Below, piece by piece: positions 41,186 to 49,912 of a stretch of 55,090 nucleotides of DNA (position 1 is its first letter; each line of letters opens with the position of its first letter). The translations under genes were made by a program, and so were the position numbers. Source of the stretch: Caryophanales bacterium (lineage in GTDB: Bacteria > Bacillota_I > Bacilli_A > RFN20 > CAG-288); contig JAJVUU010000002.1 in the NCBI GenBank assembly GCA_021621525.1, forward strand, positions 1 through 55,090, read 5' to 3'. The notes beneath the pieces were generated by a model, which ran no database searches, was not told where the DNA came from, and saw nothing but the letters and a program-made list of their open reading frames with translations.

Positions 41186-42016
41186 ATGGCTATCAAAACT
41201 TATAACCCCTTGACCGGGGGTATGAGAAACCTCGCCACCTTATCGACGAGAGATCTCACGAAAAAAGCTCCTGAAAAATCTTTGATGAAGCCGCTCAAGA
41301 AGACTGGCGGCAGAAACAATCAGGGCTACATCACCTGCCGTCACATCGGTGGCGGCAACAAGAGAATGTACCGTATCATCGACTTCAAGAGAAACGGTGA
41401 ATCCACCTCTGTCGTCAAGGCCATCGAATATGACCCGAACAGAAACTGCCGTATCGCTTTGATCGTCGATACCCATGGCAAGAAGAGATACATCATCTGC
41501 CCGAAGGGCTTGACTGTCGGCATGACCGTCACTGACGGCAAGGCCGGTGAAATCGCCGTCGGCAACTGCATGCAACTTGCTAACATTCCTGAAGGTATCA
41601 CTGTCCACAATGTCGAACTTGAACCTGGCAAGGGTGGACAGGTCTGCCGTGCAGCTGGTACTTCTGCCCAGATTCTTGGTAAGGAAGACAAATACTGCAC
41701 CCTCAGACTCGCTTCCGGCGAAGTCAGAAAGTTCCTTCTCACCTGCAGAGCCACCGTCGGCGCTGTCGGCAATGAAGATTACAACCTTGTTTCCAAGGGC
41801 AAGGCCGGTAGAACCAGATGGCTCGGCGAACGTCCGACCGTCCGTGGTGCCGTCATGAACCCGAACGACCATCCACATGGTGGTGGTGAAGGTAAGAACC
41901 CTGTCGGTCACGATGCTCCGAGATCTCCTTGGGGCAGAAGACTCATGGGTGTCAAGACCCGTTCCAAGAAGAACAAGACGAACCGTCTCATCGTCAGAAG
42001 ACGCAACGGCAAGTAA
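41186..42016 (+). CDS. rplB: 50S ribosomal protein L2
   Basis: 276 residues, normal. The conserved NPNDHPHGGGEG (about 224-235), including the functionally important His, and the C-terminal RSKKNKTNRLIVRRR are present. Binds 23S rRNA near the peptidyl-transferase centre. TAGGAG precedes the ATG. Confidence 0.98.
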   Translation: MAIKTYNPLTGGMRNLATLSTRDLTKKAPEKSLMKPLKKTGGRNNQGYITCRHIGGGNKRMYRIIDFKRNGESTSVVKAIEYDPNRNCRIALIVDTHGKKRYIICPKGLTVGMTVTDGKAGEIAVGNCMQLANIPEGITVHNVELEPGKGGQVCRAAGTSAQILGKEDKYCTLRLASGEVRKFLLTCRATVGAVGNEDYNLVSKGKAGRTRWLGERPTVRGAVMNPNDHPHGGGEGKNPVGHDAPRSPWGRRLMGVKTRSKKNKTNRLIVRRRNGK

Positions 42017-42034
42017 ACAGGAGGAGAATGACAA

Positions 42035-42316
42035 ATGTCCAGAAGTTTAAAAAAGGGTCCGTATTGCGATCCAAAGCTCCTCAAGAGAGTTCAGGAGCAG
42101 AATGCATCCGGAAAGAAGGAGGTCATCAAGACCTGGTCCAGACGTTCCACCATTTTCCCGGATTTCATCCAGCATACAATCTCTGTTCACAACGGCAGAG
42201 CTTTTGTCCCGGTCTATGTCACTGAAGATATGGTCGGCCACAAATTGGGTGAATTCGTTTTCACCCGTACCTTCACTGCACATCGTTCCGGTGCAGATGA
42301 TACCACCAAGAAGTAA
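42035..42316 (+). CDS. rpsS: 30S ribosomal protein S19
   Basis: 93 residues, normal. MSRSLKKGPYCD at the start and TWSRRSTIFPDFI (about 33-45), VYVTEDMVGHKLGEF (about 61-75) are S19 signatures. Located in the 30S head with S13. Confidence 0.98.
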   Translation: MSRSLKKGPYCDPKLLKRVQEQNASGKKEVIKTWSRRSTIFPDFIQHTISVHNGRAFVPVYVTEDMVGHKLGEFVFTRTFTAHRSGADDTTKK

Positions 42317-42327
42317 GGAGAAGAAAA

Positions 42328-42735
42328 ATGGCTGAAAAAGAAAACAAACAGACTGAAGTCAAACCTTTAGCCGAAGAAAAGACCGTCACTGTCACCGAAG
42401 CCAAGGCTAAGCTCCTTAACTATGGTGTCACTCCGAGAAAGGTCAGACTTGTCATCGATCTGATTCGTGGCAAGGACCTCGATACTGCCTACGCCATCCT
42501 GGCCAACTGCCCTAAGATGTGCGCCAAGGATATCGCCGGCCTCATCAAGTCTGCTGAAGCAAACGCTGTCAACAACTTCCATATGGACCGCGATTCCCTC
42601 TACATCGCTGAAATCACTGCCAACGATGCCATGAGATTAAAGAGAATCTTACCAAGAGCCAAGGGCTCTGCCAGCGGTCTTGTCAAGCGCTGGTCTCACG
42701 TCTTCGTCACTCTCAAGACCAAGGAGGCTAAGTAA
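42328..42735 (+). CDS. rplV: 50S ribosomal protein L22
   Basis: 135 residues (usual about 113). The core starts near residue 29 with LLNYGVTPRKVRLVIDLIRG; the tunnel hairpin RILPRAKGSASGLVKRWSHV (about 109-128) is intact. The N-terminal 28 residues, MAEKENKQTEVKPLAEE and onward, are an added charged tail. Three bases separate it from rpsC. Confidence 0.97.
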   Translation: MAEKENKQTEVKPLAEEKTVTVTEAKAKLLNYGVTPRKVRLVIDLIRGKDLDTAYAILANCPKMCAKDIAGLIKSAEANAVNNFHMDRDSLYIAEITANDAMRLKRILPRAKGSASGLVKRWSHVFVTLKTKEAK

Positions 42736-42737
42736 TT

Positions 42738-43529
42738 ATGGGTCAGAAAGTCAATCCAAACGGTTTACGTTTAGGCATCAACCGCGACTGGTCCAGTCAC
42801 TGGTATGCCGATAAGAAGACCTTTGCTTCCTATCTTGAAGAAGACATCAAGATCAGAAAGTATCTTGAACCTCTTCTCAACAAGATCGATGCCGGTCTTT
42901 CCCACATCGATATCGAGAGAATCAAGAACAACATCACCATCTCCCTCTTCGTCTCTCATCCTGCCATTGTCTTAGGCAAGGACAATGCCCAGATCAAGGA
43001 GATCACCAGCAAGGTTTCCAAGATCCTCAAGAAGGATCCCAAGACCATCAAGTTCTCCATCGTCGAAATCAAGAATCCTGATCTCGATGCCATGCTCGTT
43101 GCCAAGGACATCGCCAAGCAGCTCCAGGAAAGAGCTTCTTACAGAGTTGTCCAGAAGAAGGCCCTTCAGAGAGTCATGAGAGCCGGCGCCCTCGGTTGCA
43201 AGACGATGACCAAGGGACGTATCGGTGGTGCTGAAATTGCCCGTTACGAAGAATATCGTGAAGGCGTTCTCGGTCTCCATACCCTCCGTCAGCCTATCGA
43301 CTATGCCTACACTCCATGCCAGACCACCTATGGCGTCATCGGCGTCAAGGTTTGGATCGCTCTTCCTGAGAACTATCAGGAACTGAGAGACCGCCGTCCT
43401 GATCAGGGACGTTTCGGCCGTGGCCGTTTCAACAAAGGCGGCCGTCCGAACAACCGTGGCAACCGTCCAGCCCCTCAGGCTACTCCGAGCGAAAGCAAGG
43501 ATGCAGCTCCTGAACAGAAAGGAGAATAA
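42738..43529 (+). CDS. rpsC: 30S ribosomal protein S3
   Basis: 263 residues (usual about 218). MGQKVNPNGLRLGINRDW at the start, a KH domain and the C-terminal S3 domain MRAGALGCKTMTKGRIGGAE (about 150-169). An added C-terminal tail of about 40 residues is Gly/Arg/Asn-rich (GRFGRGRFNKGGRPNNRGN), resembling RNA-binding RGG segments. Forms the mRNA entry helicase. Confidence 0.97.
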   Translation: MGQKVNPNGLRLGINRDWSSHWYADKKTFASYLEEDIKIRKYLEPLLNKIDAGLSHIDIERIKNNITISLFVSHPAIVLGKDNAQIKEITSKVSKILKKDPKTIKFSIVEIKNPDLDAMLVAKDIAKQLQERASYRVVQKKALQRVMRAGALGCKTMTKGRIGGAEIARYEEYREGVLGLHTLRQPIDYAYTPCQTTYGVIGVKVWIALPENYQELRDRRPDQGRFGRGRFNKGGRPNNRGNRPAPQATPSESKDAAPEQKGE

Positions 43530-43531
43530 GA

Positions 43532-43951
43532 ATGTTACAACCGAAGAGACAGAAATGGCGTCGCAGCCATTTAGTCAAGCCGAAGGATTTTGCTTCAAGA
43601 TGCAACACCGTCGCCTATGGTGACTATGGACTTGTCGCAACCTGCGGTGGATACATCAACAACCGTCAGATCGAATCTGCCCGTGTTGTCTTATCCAGAT
43701 ACACCAAGAAATTTGGTAAATCCTACATTCGTATCTTCCCTTACCTTGGCATCACCAAGAAACCTGCTGAAGTCCGTATGGGTAACGGTAAAGGTACTGT
43801 CGAGAAGTGGGATGCTGTCGTCGACAAGGGAACTGTCATGTTCGAAATCGGCGGCATTGCTCCGGCTGACTGCATCACTGCTCTCAAGCAGGCCGGATAT
43901 AAGCTCTCTGTCACTACGAGAGTTGTCAAGAAAGGCGAGGAAAACAAATAA
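43532..43951 (+). CDS. rplP: 50S ribosomal protein L16
   Basis: 139 residues. MLQPKRQKWRRSH, NRQIESARVVLSRYTKKFGK (about 43-62), ITKKPAEVRMGNGKG (about 73-87) identify L16. The segment after the first 13 residues (LVKPKDFASRCNTVAYG) lacks the usual Gly/Arg-rich GRMKG loop and carries Cys, a notable divergence close to the A-site tRNA. Overlaps rpmC by one base. Confidence 0.95.
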   Translation: MLQPKRQKWRRSHLVKPKDFASRCNTVAYGDYGLVATCGGYINNRQIESARVVLSRYTKKFGKSYIRIFPYLGITKKPAEVRMGNGKGTVEKWDAVVDKGTVMFEIGGIAPADCITALKQAGYKLSVTTRVVKKGEENK

Positions 43952-44166
43952 TGACTATCGAAGAAGTTAGAAAATTATCTGACAAAGACCTCGCTCAGAA
44001 GGTCTACGAACTCAAGGGCAATCTTCTTACCCTCAGATTCCAGGCCAAGGCCGGTCAGTTGGATAACGGTGCCAAGATCACCGCTTGCCGTAAGGACATC
44101 GCTAGACTCCTCACGGTCGCTCAGGAAAGAAAGAATGCTGCAGCCAAGGATGCTGCCGCTAAGTAA
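43951..44166 (+). CDS. rpmC: 50S ribosomal protein L29
   Basis: 71 residues, normal. MTIEEVRKLSDKDLAQKVYE and CRKDIARLLTVAQERK are the expected two-helix coil. It sits at the tunnel exit next to L23. Starts in the rplP stop (TAATG). Confidence 0.95.
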   Translation: MTIEEVRKLSDKDLAQKVYELKGNLLTLRFQAKAGQLDNGAKITACRKDIARLLTVAQERKNAAAKDAAAK

Positions 44167-44183
44167 AATGGAGGCTTGAAAAC

Positions 44184-44465
44184 ATGGCTGAAGAATTAGA
44201 TGAAAAGGTCATTAAGGCCTCTAACAGAAGAAGACTTCAGGGAATTGTCGTCTCTGCCAAGATGGAAAAAACCATTGTCGTCGAGACTGAAACCTACAAG
44301 GCTCATCCGATTTACAAGAAGAGAGTCCTTTCCCGCAAGAAGTACAAGGTCGATGACAGAAACTCTGTCGCCAAGGTCGGCGATGTCGTCGTCTTCGAAG
44401 AATGCCGTCCGCTTTCCCACGACAAGCATTTCCGCTTGGTTGAAGTGGTCAAGAAGGGAGAATAA
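44184..44465 (+). CDS. rpsQ: 30S ribosomal protein S17
   Basis: 93 residues (usual about 87). RRRLQGIVVSAKMEKTIVVE (about 16-35) and GDVVVFEECRPLSHDKHFRL (about 68-87) are S17 hallmarks. The N-terminal MAEELDEKVIKAS is a short charged extension matching those on neighbouring proteins. Confidence 0.97.
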   Translation: MAEELDEKVIKASNRRRLQGIVVSAKMEKTIVVETETYKAHPIYKKRVLSRKKYKVDDRNSVAKVGDVVVFEECRPLSHDKHFRLVEVVKKGE

Positions 44466-44467
44466 TC

Positions 44468-44842
44468 ATGGTTCAGACTGAAACTAACCTGGTTGTTGCT
44501 GACAACTCCGGTGCTCGTTCTGTCAGAGTCTTCCATCTTATGGGTGGCTCTCACAGAAAATCTGCCAGCGTCGGTGATGTTGTCATCTGCGCTGTCAAGG
44601 ATGCCATCCCGAATGGCAAAGTCAAGAAGAGCGATGTCGTCAAGGGTGTCATCGTTCGCGTCAAGAAGGCTTATCAGAGAAAGGATGGTTCCACCATCCG
44701 TTTCGATGACAATGCCGTCGTCATCATCAACGATGACGGAACCCCAAAGGGTACCCGTGTCTTCGGACCTGTTGCCCGTGAACTTCGTGAAAAGGGCGAT
44801 AAATATATGAAGATCGTCTCTTTGGCTGTCGAAGTTCTTTAG
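44468..44842 (+). CDS. rplN: 50S ribosomal protein L14
   Basis: 124 residues, normal. VADNSGARSVRVFHLMGG (about 10-27), RKDGSTIRFDDNAVVIIND (about 72-90) and GTRVFGPVARELR are typical. The first residues (MVQTETNLVV) replace the usual MIQ start. Binds 23S rRNA at the subunit interface. Confidence 0.97.
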   Translation: MVQTETNLVVADNSGARSVRVFHLMGGSHRKSASVGDVVICAVKDAIPNGKVKKSDVVKGVIVRVKKAYQRKDGSTIRFDDNAVVIINDDGTPKGTRVFGPVARELREKGDKYMKIVSLAVEVL

Positions 44843-44860
44843 TCCAGGAGGAACGAAATC

Positions 44861-45169
44861 ATGAAAGTCAAAACTGGTGATACAGTCATCGTCCTCTCCG
44901 GCGACGACAAGGGAAAGACCGGCAAGGTCCTCAAGGCCATGCCGAAGGATAACAAAGTCGTTGTCGAAGGCGTCAATGTCAATAAGAAACATGTCAAGCC
45001 CTCTCAGGCCAATCCGAAGGGAACCATCAAGGATGTAACTCTTCCTATCGATGCTTCCAAGGTTGCTGTTGTCGATCCCAAGACCAACAAGGCTACCAGA
45101 ATCGGTTATATGCTGAAAGATGGCAAGAAGGTCAGAGTCGCCAAGAAGAGCGGCACTGAAATCAAGTAA
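44861..45169 (+). CDS. rplX: 50S ribosomal protein L24
   Basis: 102 residues, normal. The KOW motif VKTGDTVIVLSGDDKGKTGK (about 2-21) and the GVNVNKKHVKPSQANPKG block identify it. An assembly initiator of the 50S subunit. AGGAGG upstream. Confidence 0.97.
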   Translation: MKVKTGDTVIVLSGDDKGKTGKVLKAMPKDNKVVVEGVNVNKKHVKPSQANPKGTIKDVTLPIDASKVAVVDPKTNKATRIGYMLKDGKKVRVAKKSGTEIK

Positions 45170-45180
45170 GGAGATCGAAA

Positions 45181-45792
45181 ATGGCTGAAGAAAAGAAAAA
45201 CGGCGTGTCCGTCAAGAAAGCTCACAATCAGGGCAACCAGAAAGCTGCCTTTGTCTCCCGTCTTGAGCAGAGATATCAGGAAGAAATCGTTCCTGAAATG
45301 ATGAAGGAATTCGGCTACAAGTCCATCATGGAATGCCCGAAGCTTGTCAAGATCGTCCTCAACATGAGACTTGGCGAAGCCGGCGGCAACGAGAAGAACG
45401 TCGAAGAAGCCGTTTCCGAATTGGCCACGATTGCCGGTCAGAAGCCGGTCGTCACCAAGGCCAAGAAGTCCATCGCCAACTTCAAGCTCCGTGAAGGCGT
45501 CCCGGTCGGTGTCAAGGTCACTCTCAGAAGAATTCATATGTTTGATTTCCTCGACAAGTTCATCTCCATCGACCTTCCGCGTGTCAGAGACTTCCGCGGT
45601 ATCTCCAAGGATTCCTTCGATGGACGTGGCAATTATTCCGTCGGTGTCAAGGAACAGTTGATCTTCCCTGAAATCAAGTATGACAAGGTCACCCGTACCC
45701 AGGGTATGGATGTCGTCATTGTCACCACTGCCAAGACCGATAAGGAAGCCGCTGCCCTGCTCACCAAGCTCGGCATGCCCTTCTCTAAGTAA
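45181..45792 (+). CDS. rplE: 50S ribosomal protein L5
   Basis: 203 residues (usual about 179). The core starts near residue 25 with RLEQRYQEEIVPEMMKEFGY; KPVVTKAKKSIANFKLREG (about 89-107) and FPEIKYDKVTRTQGMDVVIV (about 161-180) are conserved. The N-terminal 24 residues (MAEEKKNGVSVKK onward) are an added basic/charged tail. Binds 5S rRNA with L18. Confidence 0.97.
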   Translation: MAEEKKNGVSVKKAHNQGNQKAAFVSRLEQRYQEEIVPEMMKEFGYKSIMECPKLVKIVLNMRLGEAGGNEKNVEEAVSELATIAGQKPVVTKAKKSIANFKLREGVPVGVKVTLRRIHMFDFLDKFISIDLPRVRDFRGISKDSFDGRGNYSVGVKEQLIFPEIKYDKVTRTQGMDVVIVTTAKTDKEAAALLTKLGMPFSK

Positions 45793-45807
45793 TAGGAGGA
45801 AAGATCA

Positions 45808-45996
45808 ATGGCTAGAAAAGCTTTAATCATCAAGTGTGCTGCTCCCAAGAAGCACCCCAAGACCCAGAACTACACCCGCTGCAGCCGCTGCGGAAGAGTC
45901 CATGGCGTCATCAGACAGTTCGGTGTCTGCCGTATCTGCCTCAGAGAAATGGCCTACAATGGCGAAATCCCTGGCATGCACAAGGCCAGCTGGTAA
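45808..45996 (+). CDS. rpsN: 30S ribosomal protein S14, zinc form
   Basis: 62 residues, the short zinc-binding type. Two CxxC pairs: CSRCGR (about 25-30) and CRICLRE (about 41-47). The end GEIPGMHKASW is the usual one. Zinc dependence links it loosely to the Zur locus in the window, though no zinc-free S14 was seen here. Confidence 0.98.
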   Translation: MARKALIIKCAAPKKHPKTQNYTRCSRCGRVHGVIRQFGVCRICLREMAYNGEIPGMHKASW

Positions 45997-46014
45997 GGAA
46001 AGGAGAGAAATCAA

Positions 46015-46416
46015 ATGGTTAACGATACTTTGTCTGATTTATTGACCCGTATCCGCAATGCTAACTTAAGCAAAGCCGAAGAAGTTTCTCTTCCGACTTT
46101 CAAGCTCGGTGAAAAGGTTGCCAAGATTTTAAAGGAAGAAGGCTTCATCGCCGACTTCTCCGTCAAGGCTGAAGAAGGCAAGCCTTCCAAGACTTTGACC
46201 ATCAAGATGAAATATGATTCCAAGAACAACCGTGTCATCACGGGTATCAAGAGAATCTCTAAGCCGGGTCTCCGTGTCACTGTTCCTGCTGACAAGCTTC
46301 CGAAGGTCCTCAACGGCCTCGGCATCGCCATTGTCTCCACTTCCAACGGTGTCATGACTGACAAGGCTGCCAGAAAGCTCAACGTCGGCGGCGAAGTGCT
46401 TGCCTACGTTTGGTAA
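46015..46416 (+). CDS. rpsH: 30S ribosomal protein S8
   Basis: 133 residues, normal. DTLSDLLTRIRNANLSK (about 3-19) and the C-terminal ATSNGVMTDKAAR-type block (STSNGVMTDKAARKLNVGGE) are conserved. S8 is the repressor of the spc operon in some bacteria. Confidence 0.98.
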   Translation: MVNDTLSDLLTRIRNANLSKAEEVSLPTFKLGEKVAKILKEEGFIADFSVKAEEGKPSKTLTIKMKYDSKNNRVITGIKRISKPGLRVTVPADKLPKVLNGLGIAIVSTSNGVMTDKAARKLNVGGEVLAYVW

Positions 46417-46429
46417 GGAGGATAGGGAA

Positions 46430-46978
46430 ATGTCTAGAATCGGTAGAGAACCTATTGCAATTCCGGAAGGCGTCACCGTCACTTTCGATGGTAGCAAGGC
46501 TACTGTCAAGGGAAAGCTCGGCGAACTTACCCAGACCTTCAACAAGCACCTTTCCTTCGACGAGAAGGATGGTCACATCCATGTCACCCGTCCGAATGAT
46601 ACCATCTCCATGCGTATGAACCACGGCACTGCCCGTGCCATTCTTGCCGACATGATCAAGGGTGTCAACGAAGGCTTCAAGAAGGTCCTTGAAGTCAAGG
46701 GTGTCGGTTACAGAGCCGAAATGAAGGGCAACGATCTTGTCCTCTATGTCGGTCATTCCCATCCGGATGTCATCCACGCCGTGGAAGGCATCAAGATGAG
46801 CATCGATACCAAGAATATGTTCATCATCGTCGAAGGTATCGACAAGCAGAAAGTCGGCCAGGTCGCTGCCGTCATCCGTGACGTCAGAAAGCCGGAATGC
46901 TATCATGGCAAGGGTATCCGCTATCAGGGTGAAGTCGTCACTCTTCGTCAGCCTGCCTCCGCCAAGAAGTCCGCTTAA
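46430..46978 (+). CDS. rplF: 50S ribosomal protein L6
   Basis: 182 residues, normal. Start MSRIGREPIAIPEGV follows AAGGAGGA; GVGYRAEMKGNDLVLYVGHS (about 92-111) and KPECYHGKGIRYQGE (about 155-169) are typical. Two homologous domains; binds near the sarcin-ricin loop. Confidence 0.98.
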   Translation: MSRIGREPIAIPEGVTVTFDGSKATVKGKLGELTQTFNKHLSFDEKDGHIHVTRPNDTISMRMNHGTARAILADMIKGVNEGFKKVLEVKGVGYRAEMKGNDLVLYVGHSHPDVIHAVEGIKMSIDTKNMFIIVEGIDKQKVGQVAAVIRDVRKPECYHGKGIRYQGEVVTLRQPASAKKSA

Positions 46979-46993
46979 AAGGAGAGATGAAAC

Positions 46994-47350
46994 ATGTATA
47001 GCGCATTCAATAAGAACAAGCAGAGATTGCATCGCCACATCAGAATCAGAGCCAAGGTCAAGGGCACTGCCGATCGTCCGAGAATCTCTGTCTTCCGTTC
47101 CAATAAATTCATCTATGCCGCTTTGGTCGACGATACCACCGGTAAGACTTTGGCTGCTTCCAGCAGCGCAAAGCTCGGCTTGGACAATCCGTCCAACTGC
47201 GAGGCCGCTGCCAAGGTCGGTGCTGATTTAGCCGCCAAGGCCAAGGCCCTCAATATTGCCAAGGCTGTCTTCGATCGTTCCGGATATCTCTATCACGGAC
47301 AGGTCAAGGCTTTGGCCGATGCCTGCAGAGAAGCAGGCTTAGCCTTCTAA
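46994..47350 (+). CDS. rplR: 50S ribosomal protein L18
   Basis: 118 residues, normal. RPRISVFRSNKFIYAALVDD (about 31-50) and the C-terminal FDRSGYLYHGQVKALADACR (about 93-112) mark L18, the 5S rRNA-binding protein. Confidence 0.98.
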   Translation: MYSAFNKNKQRLHRHIRIRAKVKGTADRPRISVFRSNKFIYAALVDDTTGKTLAASSSAKLGLDNPSNCEAAAKVGADLAAKAKALNIAKAVFDRSGYLYHGQVKALADACREAGLAF

Positions 47351-47363
47351 GGAGAAATAGAAA

Positions 47364-48032
47364 ATGGCTGAAGAATTAAAAGAGAACGTCGCTCCGGTCG
47401 CTGAGACCGAAGTCAAGGCTGAAGCCGCCCAGGGCGGTGAGAAGTCTGCTGCCAATGCTAAGGGAAACAAGCGTTTCGGCAATGGCGGTCGCCGTTTCAA
47501 CCGTGACAGAAATGGTCGCGGAAGAAAAGAAGAGAAGCTTTACGAGGAAAGAGTCATCAAGATCTCCAGAGTCGCAAAGACCGTCAAGGGTGGCAAGCGT
47601 GTCCGCTTCACGGCCCTTGTCGTCATCGGTGATGGAAAAGGCAAATTCGGTTATGGTCTGGGCAAGTCCAGCGAAGTACCGGATGCCATCAAGAAGGCCT
47701 TAGCCGTCGCCAAGAAGAACATGTTCAAGATCAGCATCTCCAAGGGTGATACCATCGCCCACACGACCATGGGTCATTTCGGTGCTACCCAGGTCTTCCT
47801 GAAGCCGGCTCCGGCCGGTACCGGACTTGTCGCCGGTGGTGCTGTCCGTTCCATTCTTGAACTTGCCGGTGTCAAGAACGTCTATTCCAAGATCTATGGC
47901 GCCAGGACACAGGGCAATGTCGTCAAGGCTACCATCGAAGGCCTCCAGCAGCTCAAGTCCTATGACAAGGTTGTTGAAGTCCGTTATGGCAAGAAGCCGG
48001 CCGTCGAAGCCGAAACTTCCTCAGCCAAGTAA
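47364..48032 (+). CDS. rpsE: 30S ribosomal protein S5
   Basis: 222 residues (usual 166). The core starts near 54 (YEERVIKISRVAKTVKGGKR), with the central GDGKGKFGYGLGK and GHFGATQVFLKPAPAGTGL. The first 53 residues are an added tail: an acidic/Ala half starting MAEELKENVAPV and an Arg/Gly/Asn-rich half. In most bacteria rpmD (L30) follows rpsE; here rplO follows after 15 bp and L30 is absent. Confidence 0.97.
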   Translation: MAEELKENVAPVAETEVKAEAAQGGEKSAANAKGNKRFGNGGRRFNRDRNGRGRKEEKLYEERVIKISRVAKTVKGGKRVRFTALVVIGDGKGKFGYGLGKSSEVPDAIKKALAVAKKNMFKISISKGDTIAHTTMGHFGATQVFLKPAPAGTGLVAGGAVRSILELAGVKNVYSKIYGARTQGNVVKATIEGLQQLKSYDKVVEVRYGKKPAVEAETSSAK

Positions 48033-48047
48033 TAGGAGGATTGAATC

Positions 48048-48569
48048 ATGGAATTGAATGAACTCAAAATCGCTGAAGGTTCCCGTCATCTTCCCAAGAA
48101 AGTCGGCCGTGGCTTAGGCTCCGGCATGGGCAAGACTTCTACCCGTGGTCAGAAAGGTCAGGGTGCCAGACAGGGACGCAAGGTCCCGATCGGATTCGAA
48201 GGTGGTCAGTTGCCACTTTACAGACGTATTCCGAAGCATGGCTTTGTCAATTATGGCAGAGTGGAGTATACTATTGTGAAGCTTGGCGACTTGGATGCCG
48301 CTTTTGCCGATGGTACCACTGTCAATGACACTGCCTTGGTTTTTGCCGGCCTTGTCAGAAATCTCAACAATCCTGTCAAGATTCTTGGCAATGGCACTCT
48401 CACCAAGAAGCTGAACGTCACCGTCCAGGCTTTCACGAAGTCTGCCAAGGAAGCCATCGAGAAGGTCGGAGGCACCACTGCCACCGAATCTCTGCATGAT
48501 GCCAGAGTCACCTTCAACAAGAGCTTGGCTTCTTTGGATCAGGACCAGTCTGAAAACGAGGGTGAATAA
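48048..48569 (+). CDS. rplO: 50S ribosomal protein L15
   Basis: 173 residues (usual about 146). MELNELKIAEGSRHLPKKVGR, GLGSGMGKTSTRGQKGQGAR (about 22-41) and GFEGGQLPLYRRIPKHGF (about 49-66) are conserved. The extension is at the C-terminus, after FTKSAKEAIEKVGG. The stop overlaps secY by one base. Confidence 0.97.
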   Translation: MELNELKIAEGSRHLPKKVGRGLGSGMGKTSTRGQKGQGARQGRKVPIGFEGGQLPLYRRIPKHGFVNYGRVEYTIVKLGDLDAAFADGTTVNDTALVFAGLVRNLNNPVKILGNGTLTKKLNVTVQAFTKSAKEAIEKVGGTTATESLHDARVTFNKSLASLDQDQSENEGE

Positions 48570-49909
48570 TGAAAAAGGTAGCCGCATTTTTCCATAACAA
48601 GGACGTGTTGAATCGTATTCTATTTACGTTGGCCATTTTCCTTGTCTTCCGAATTGGGTCGGCTATCACCGTTCCAGGTGTTACTGTCAGCTCTAACATC
48701 TGGGACGATACTACTTCGGCCTTCTCCCTTCTGAACATGATGGGCGGAGGTGCGTTGCAGAATTTCTCTATTCTTGCTCTCGGTGTTTCGCCGTATATCA
48801 CGGCTCAGATCATCATCCAGCTGCTTTCCATGGACGTTCTCCCTGCCTTGACCAATATGACCAAGGAAGGCGAGACGGGAAGGAAGAAGCTGGACGTCGT
48901 TACCCGTATCCTGTCTGTTGCCCTTGCAGCAGTCCAGGCCTACGGCATCATCGTTGCCTTGAAGAACAGTTCGGGCATCACCCTCAAAGACGATTCGGCC
49001 TGGGGTTATACGAAGATTATCGTCTTCATGATCGCAGGTACGATGATTCTCACCTGGTTAGGTGACCAGATTACGGACAAAGGTATCGGAAACGGTATCT
49101 CCGTCCTCATCTTCGAGGGTATCATCTCGTCCCTTCCGTCTCAGATCAGCAATGCCTTCTCCTCCTACCTTGGCGACAAGGTACAGCAAGGCGATGCTTC
49201 CCTGATTCTCGAAGGCGCCGTCCAGATCACCGTCTATCTTCTTGCTTTGATATTGATTGTCGTCTTTGTTACATTCATTGAGAAATCCGTCAGGAAACTG
49301 CCGGTTTCACACTCCAACACTTCCCAGTCGAACGAACTTTCATCCCAGCAGGCCAGTTTCCTGCCAATCAAGGTGAATGCTAGTTCGGTCATGCCGGTCA
49401 TCTTCGCATCTTCCATCATGGTTGCTCCAAGTATCATCATCTCGCTCTTCAGTAACGGAAATCCTCCGGCTTGGGCACAGAAGATTGAAGAGGTGTTCAA
49501 TTATCAGTCGATGACGACCATGGGAGACAGCTTCAGCTTCCCGTGGGGCCCGATCATCTACGCTGTATTGATCATCGCCTTCTCTTACTTCTATGCTCAG
49601 CTTGAAATCAATCCGGAACGAATTGCCGAGAACTTCCAGCAGTCCGGTACCTATATTACCGGAATCAAACCTGGTGTCGAAACGGAAAGATACATTTCCA
49701 AGGTCCTCAACCGCATCACTTTCATCGGTTCCATGGCCTTGATGGTTATCGCTCTCATCCCCGTCATCCTTTCCTTGACAGGAGCAGTCCCGACGAGCTT
49801 GTCTCTCGGCGGAACCGGTCTTATCATCGTCGTCGGTGTCGCCCTTGAAATCAATAATCAGATCAATGGTATCCTTGCCGGTCAGGGATTTGCAGAAAGT
49901 GAAATGTAA
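48569..49909 (+). CDS. secY: Protein translocase subunit SecY
   Basis: 446 residues, ten TM segments. NMMGGGALQNFSILALGVSP (about 52-71) and GLIIVVGVALEINNQI near the end are SecY features. Forms the membrane channel with SecE and SecG. It is translationally coupled to rplO (TAATG) and followed after 3 bp by adk. Confidence 0.97.
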   Translation: MKKVAAFFHNKDVLNRILFTLAIFLVFRIGSAITVPGVTVSSNIWDDTTSAFSLLNMMGGGALQNFSILALGVSPYITAQIIIQLLSMDVLPALTNMTKEGETGRKKLDVVTRILSVALAAVQAYGIIVALKNSSGITLKDDSAWGYTKIIVFMIAGTMILTWLGDQITDKGIGNGISVLIFEGIISSLPSQISNAFSSYLGDKVQQGDASLILEGAVQITVYLLALILIVVFVTFIEKSVRKLPVSHSNTSQSNELSSQQASFLPIKVNASSVMPVIFASSIMVAPSIIISLFSNGNPPAWAQKIEEVFNYQSMTTMGDSFSFPWGPIIYAVLIIAFSYFYAQLEINPERIAENFQQSGTYITGIKPGVETERYISKVLNRITFIGSMALMVIALIPVILSLTGAVPTSLSLGGTGLIIVVGVALEINNQINGILAGQGFAESEM

Positions 49910-49912
49910 ACA

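Noticed and set aside
39039..42034. Several long minus-strand frames opposite rplC, rplD and rplB
   Set aside because: They arise from the strong codon bias (AAG, GTC, ATC) of ribosomal protein genes, which rarely gives stops on the other strand.
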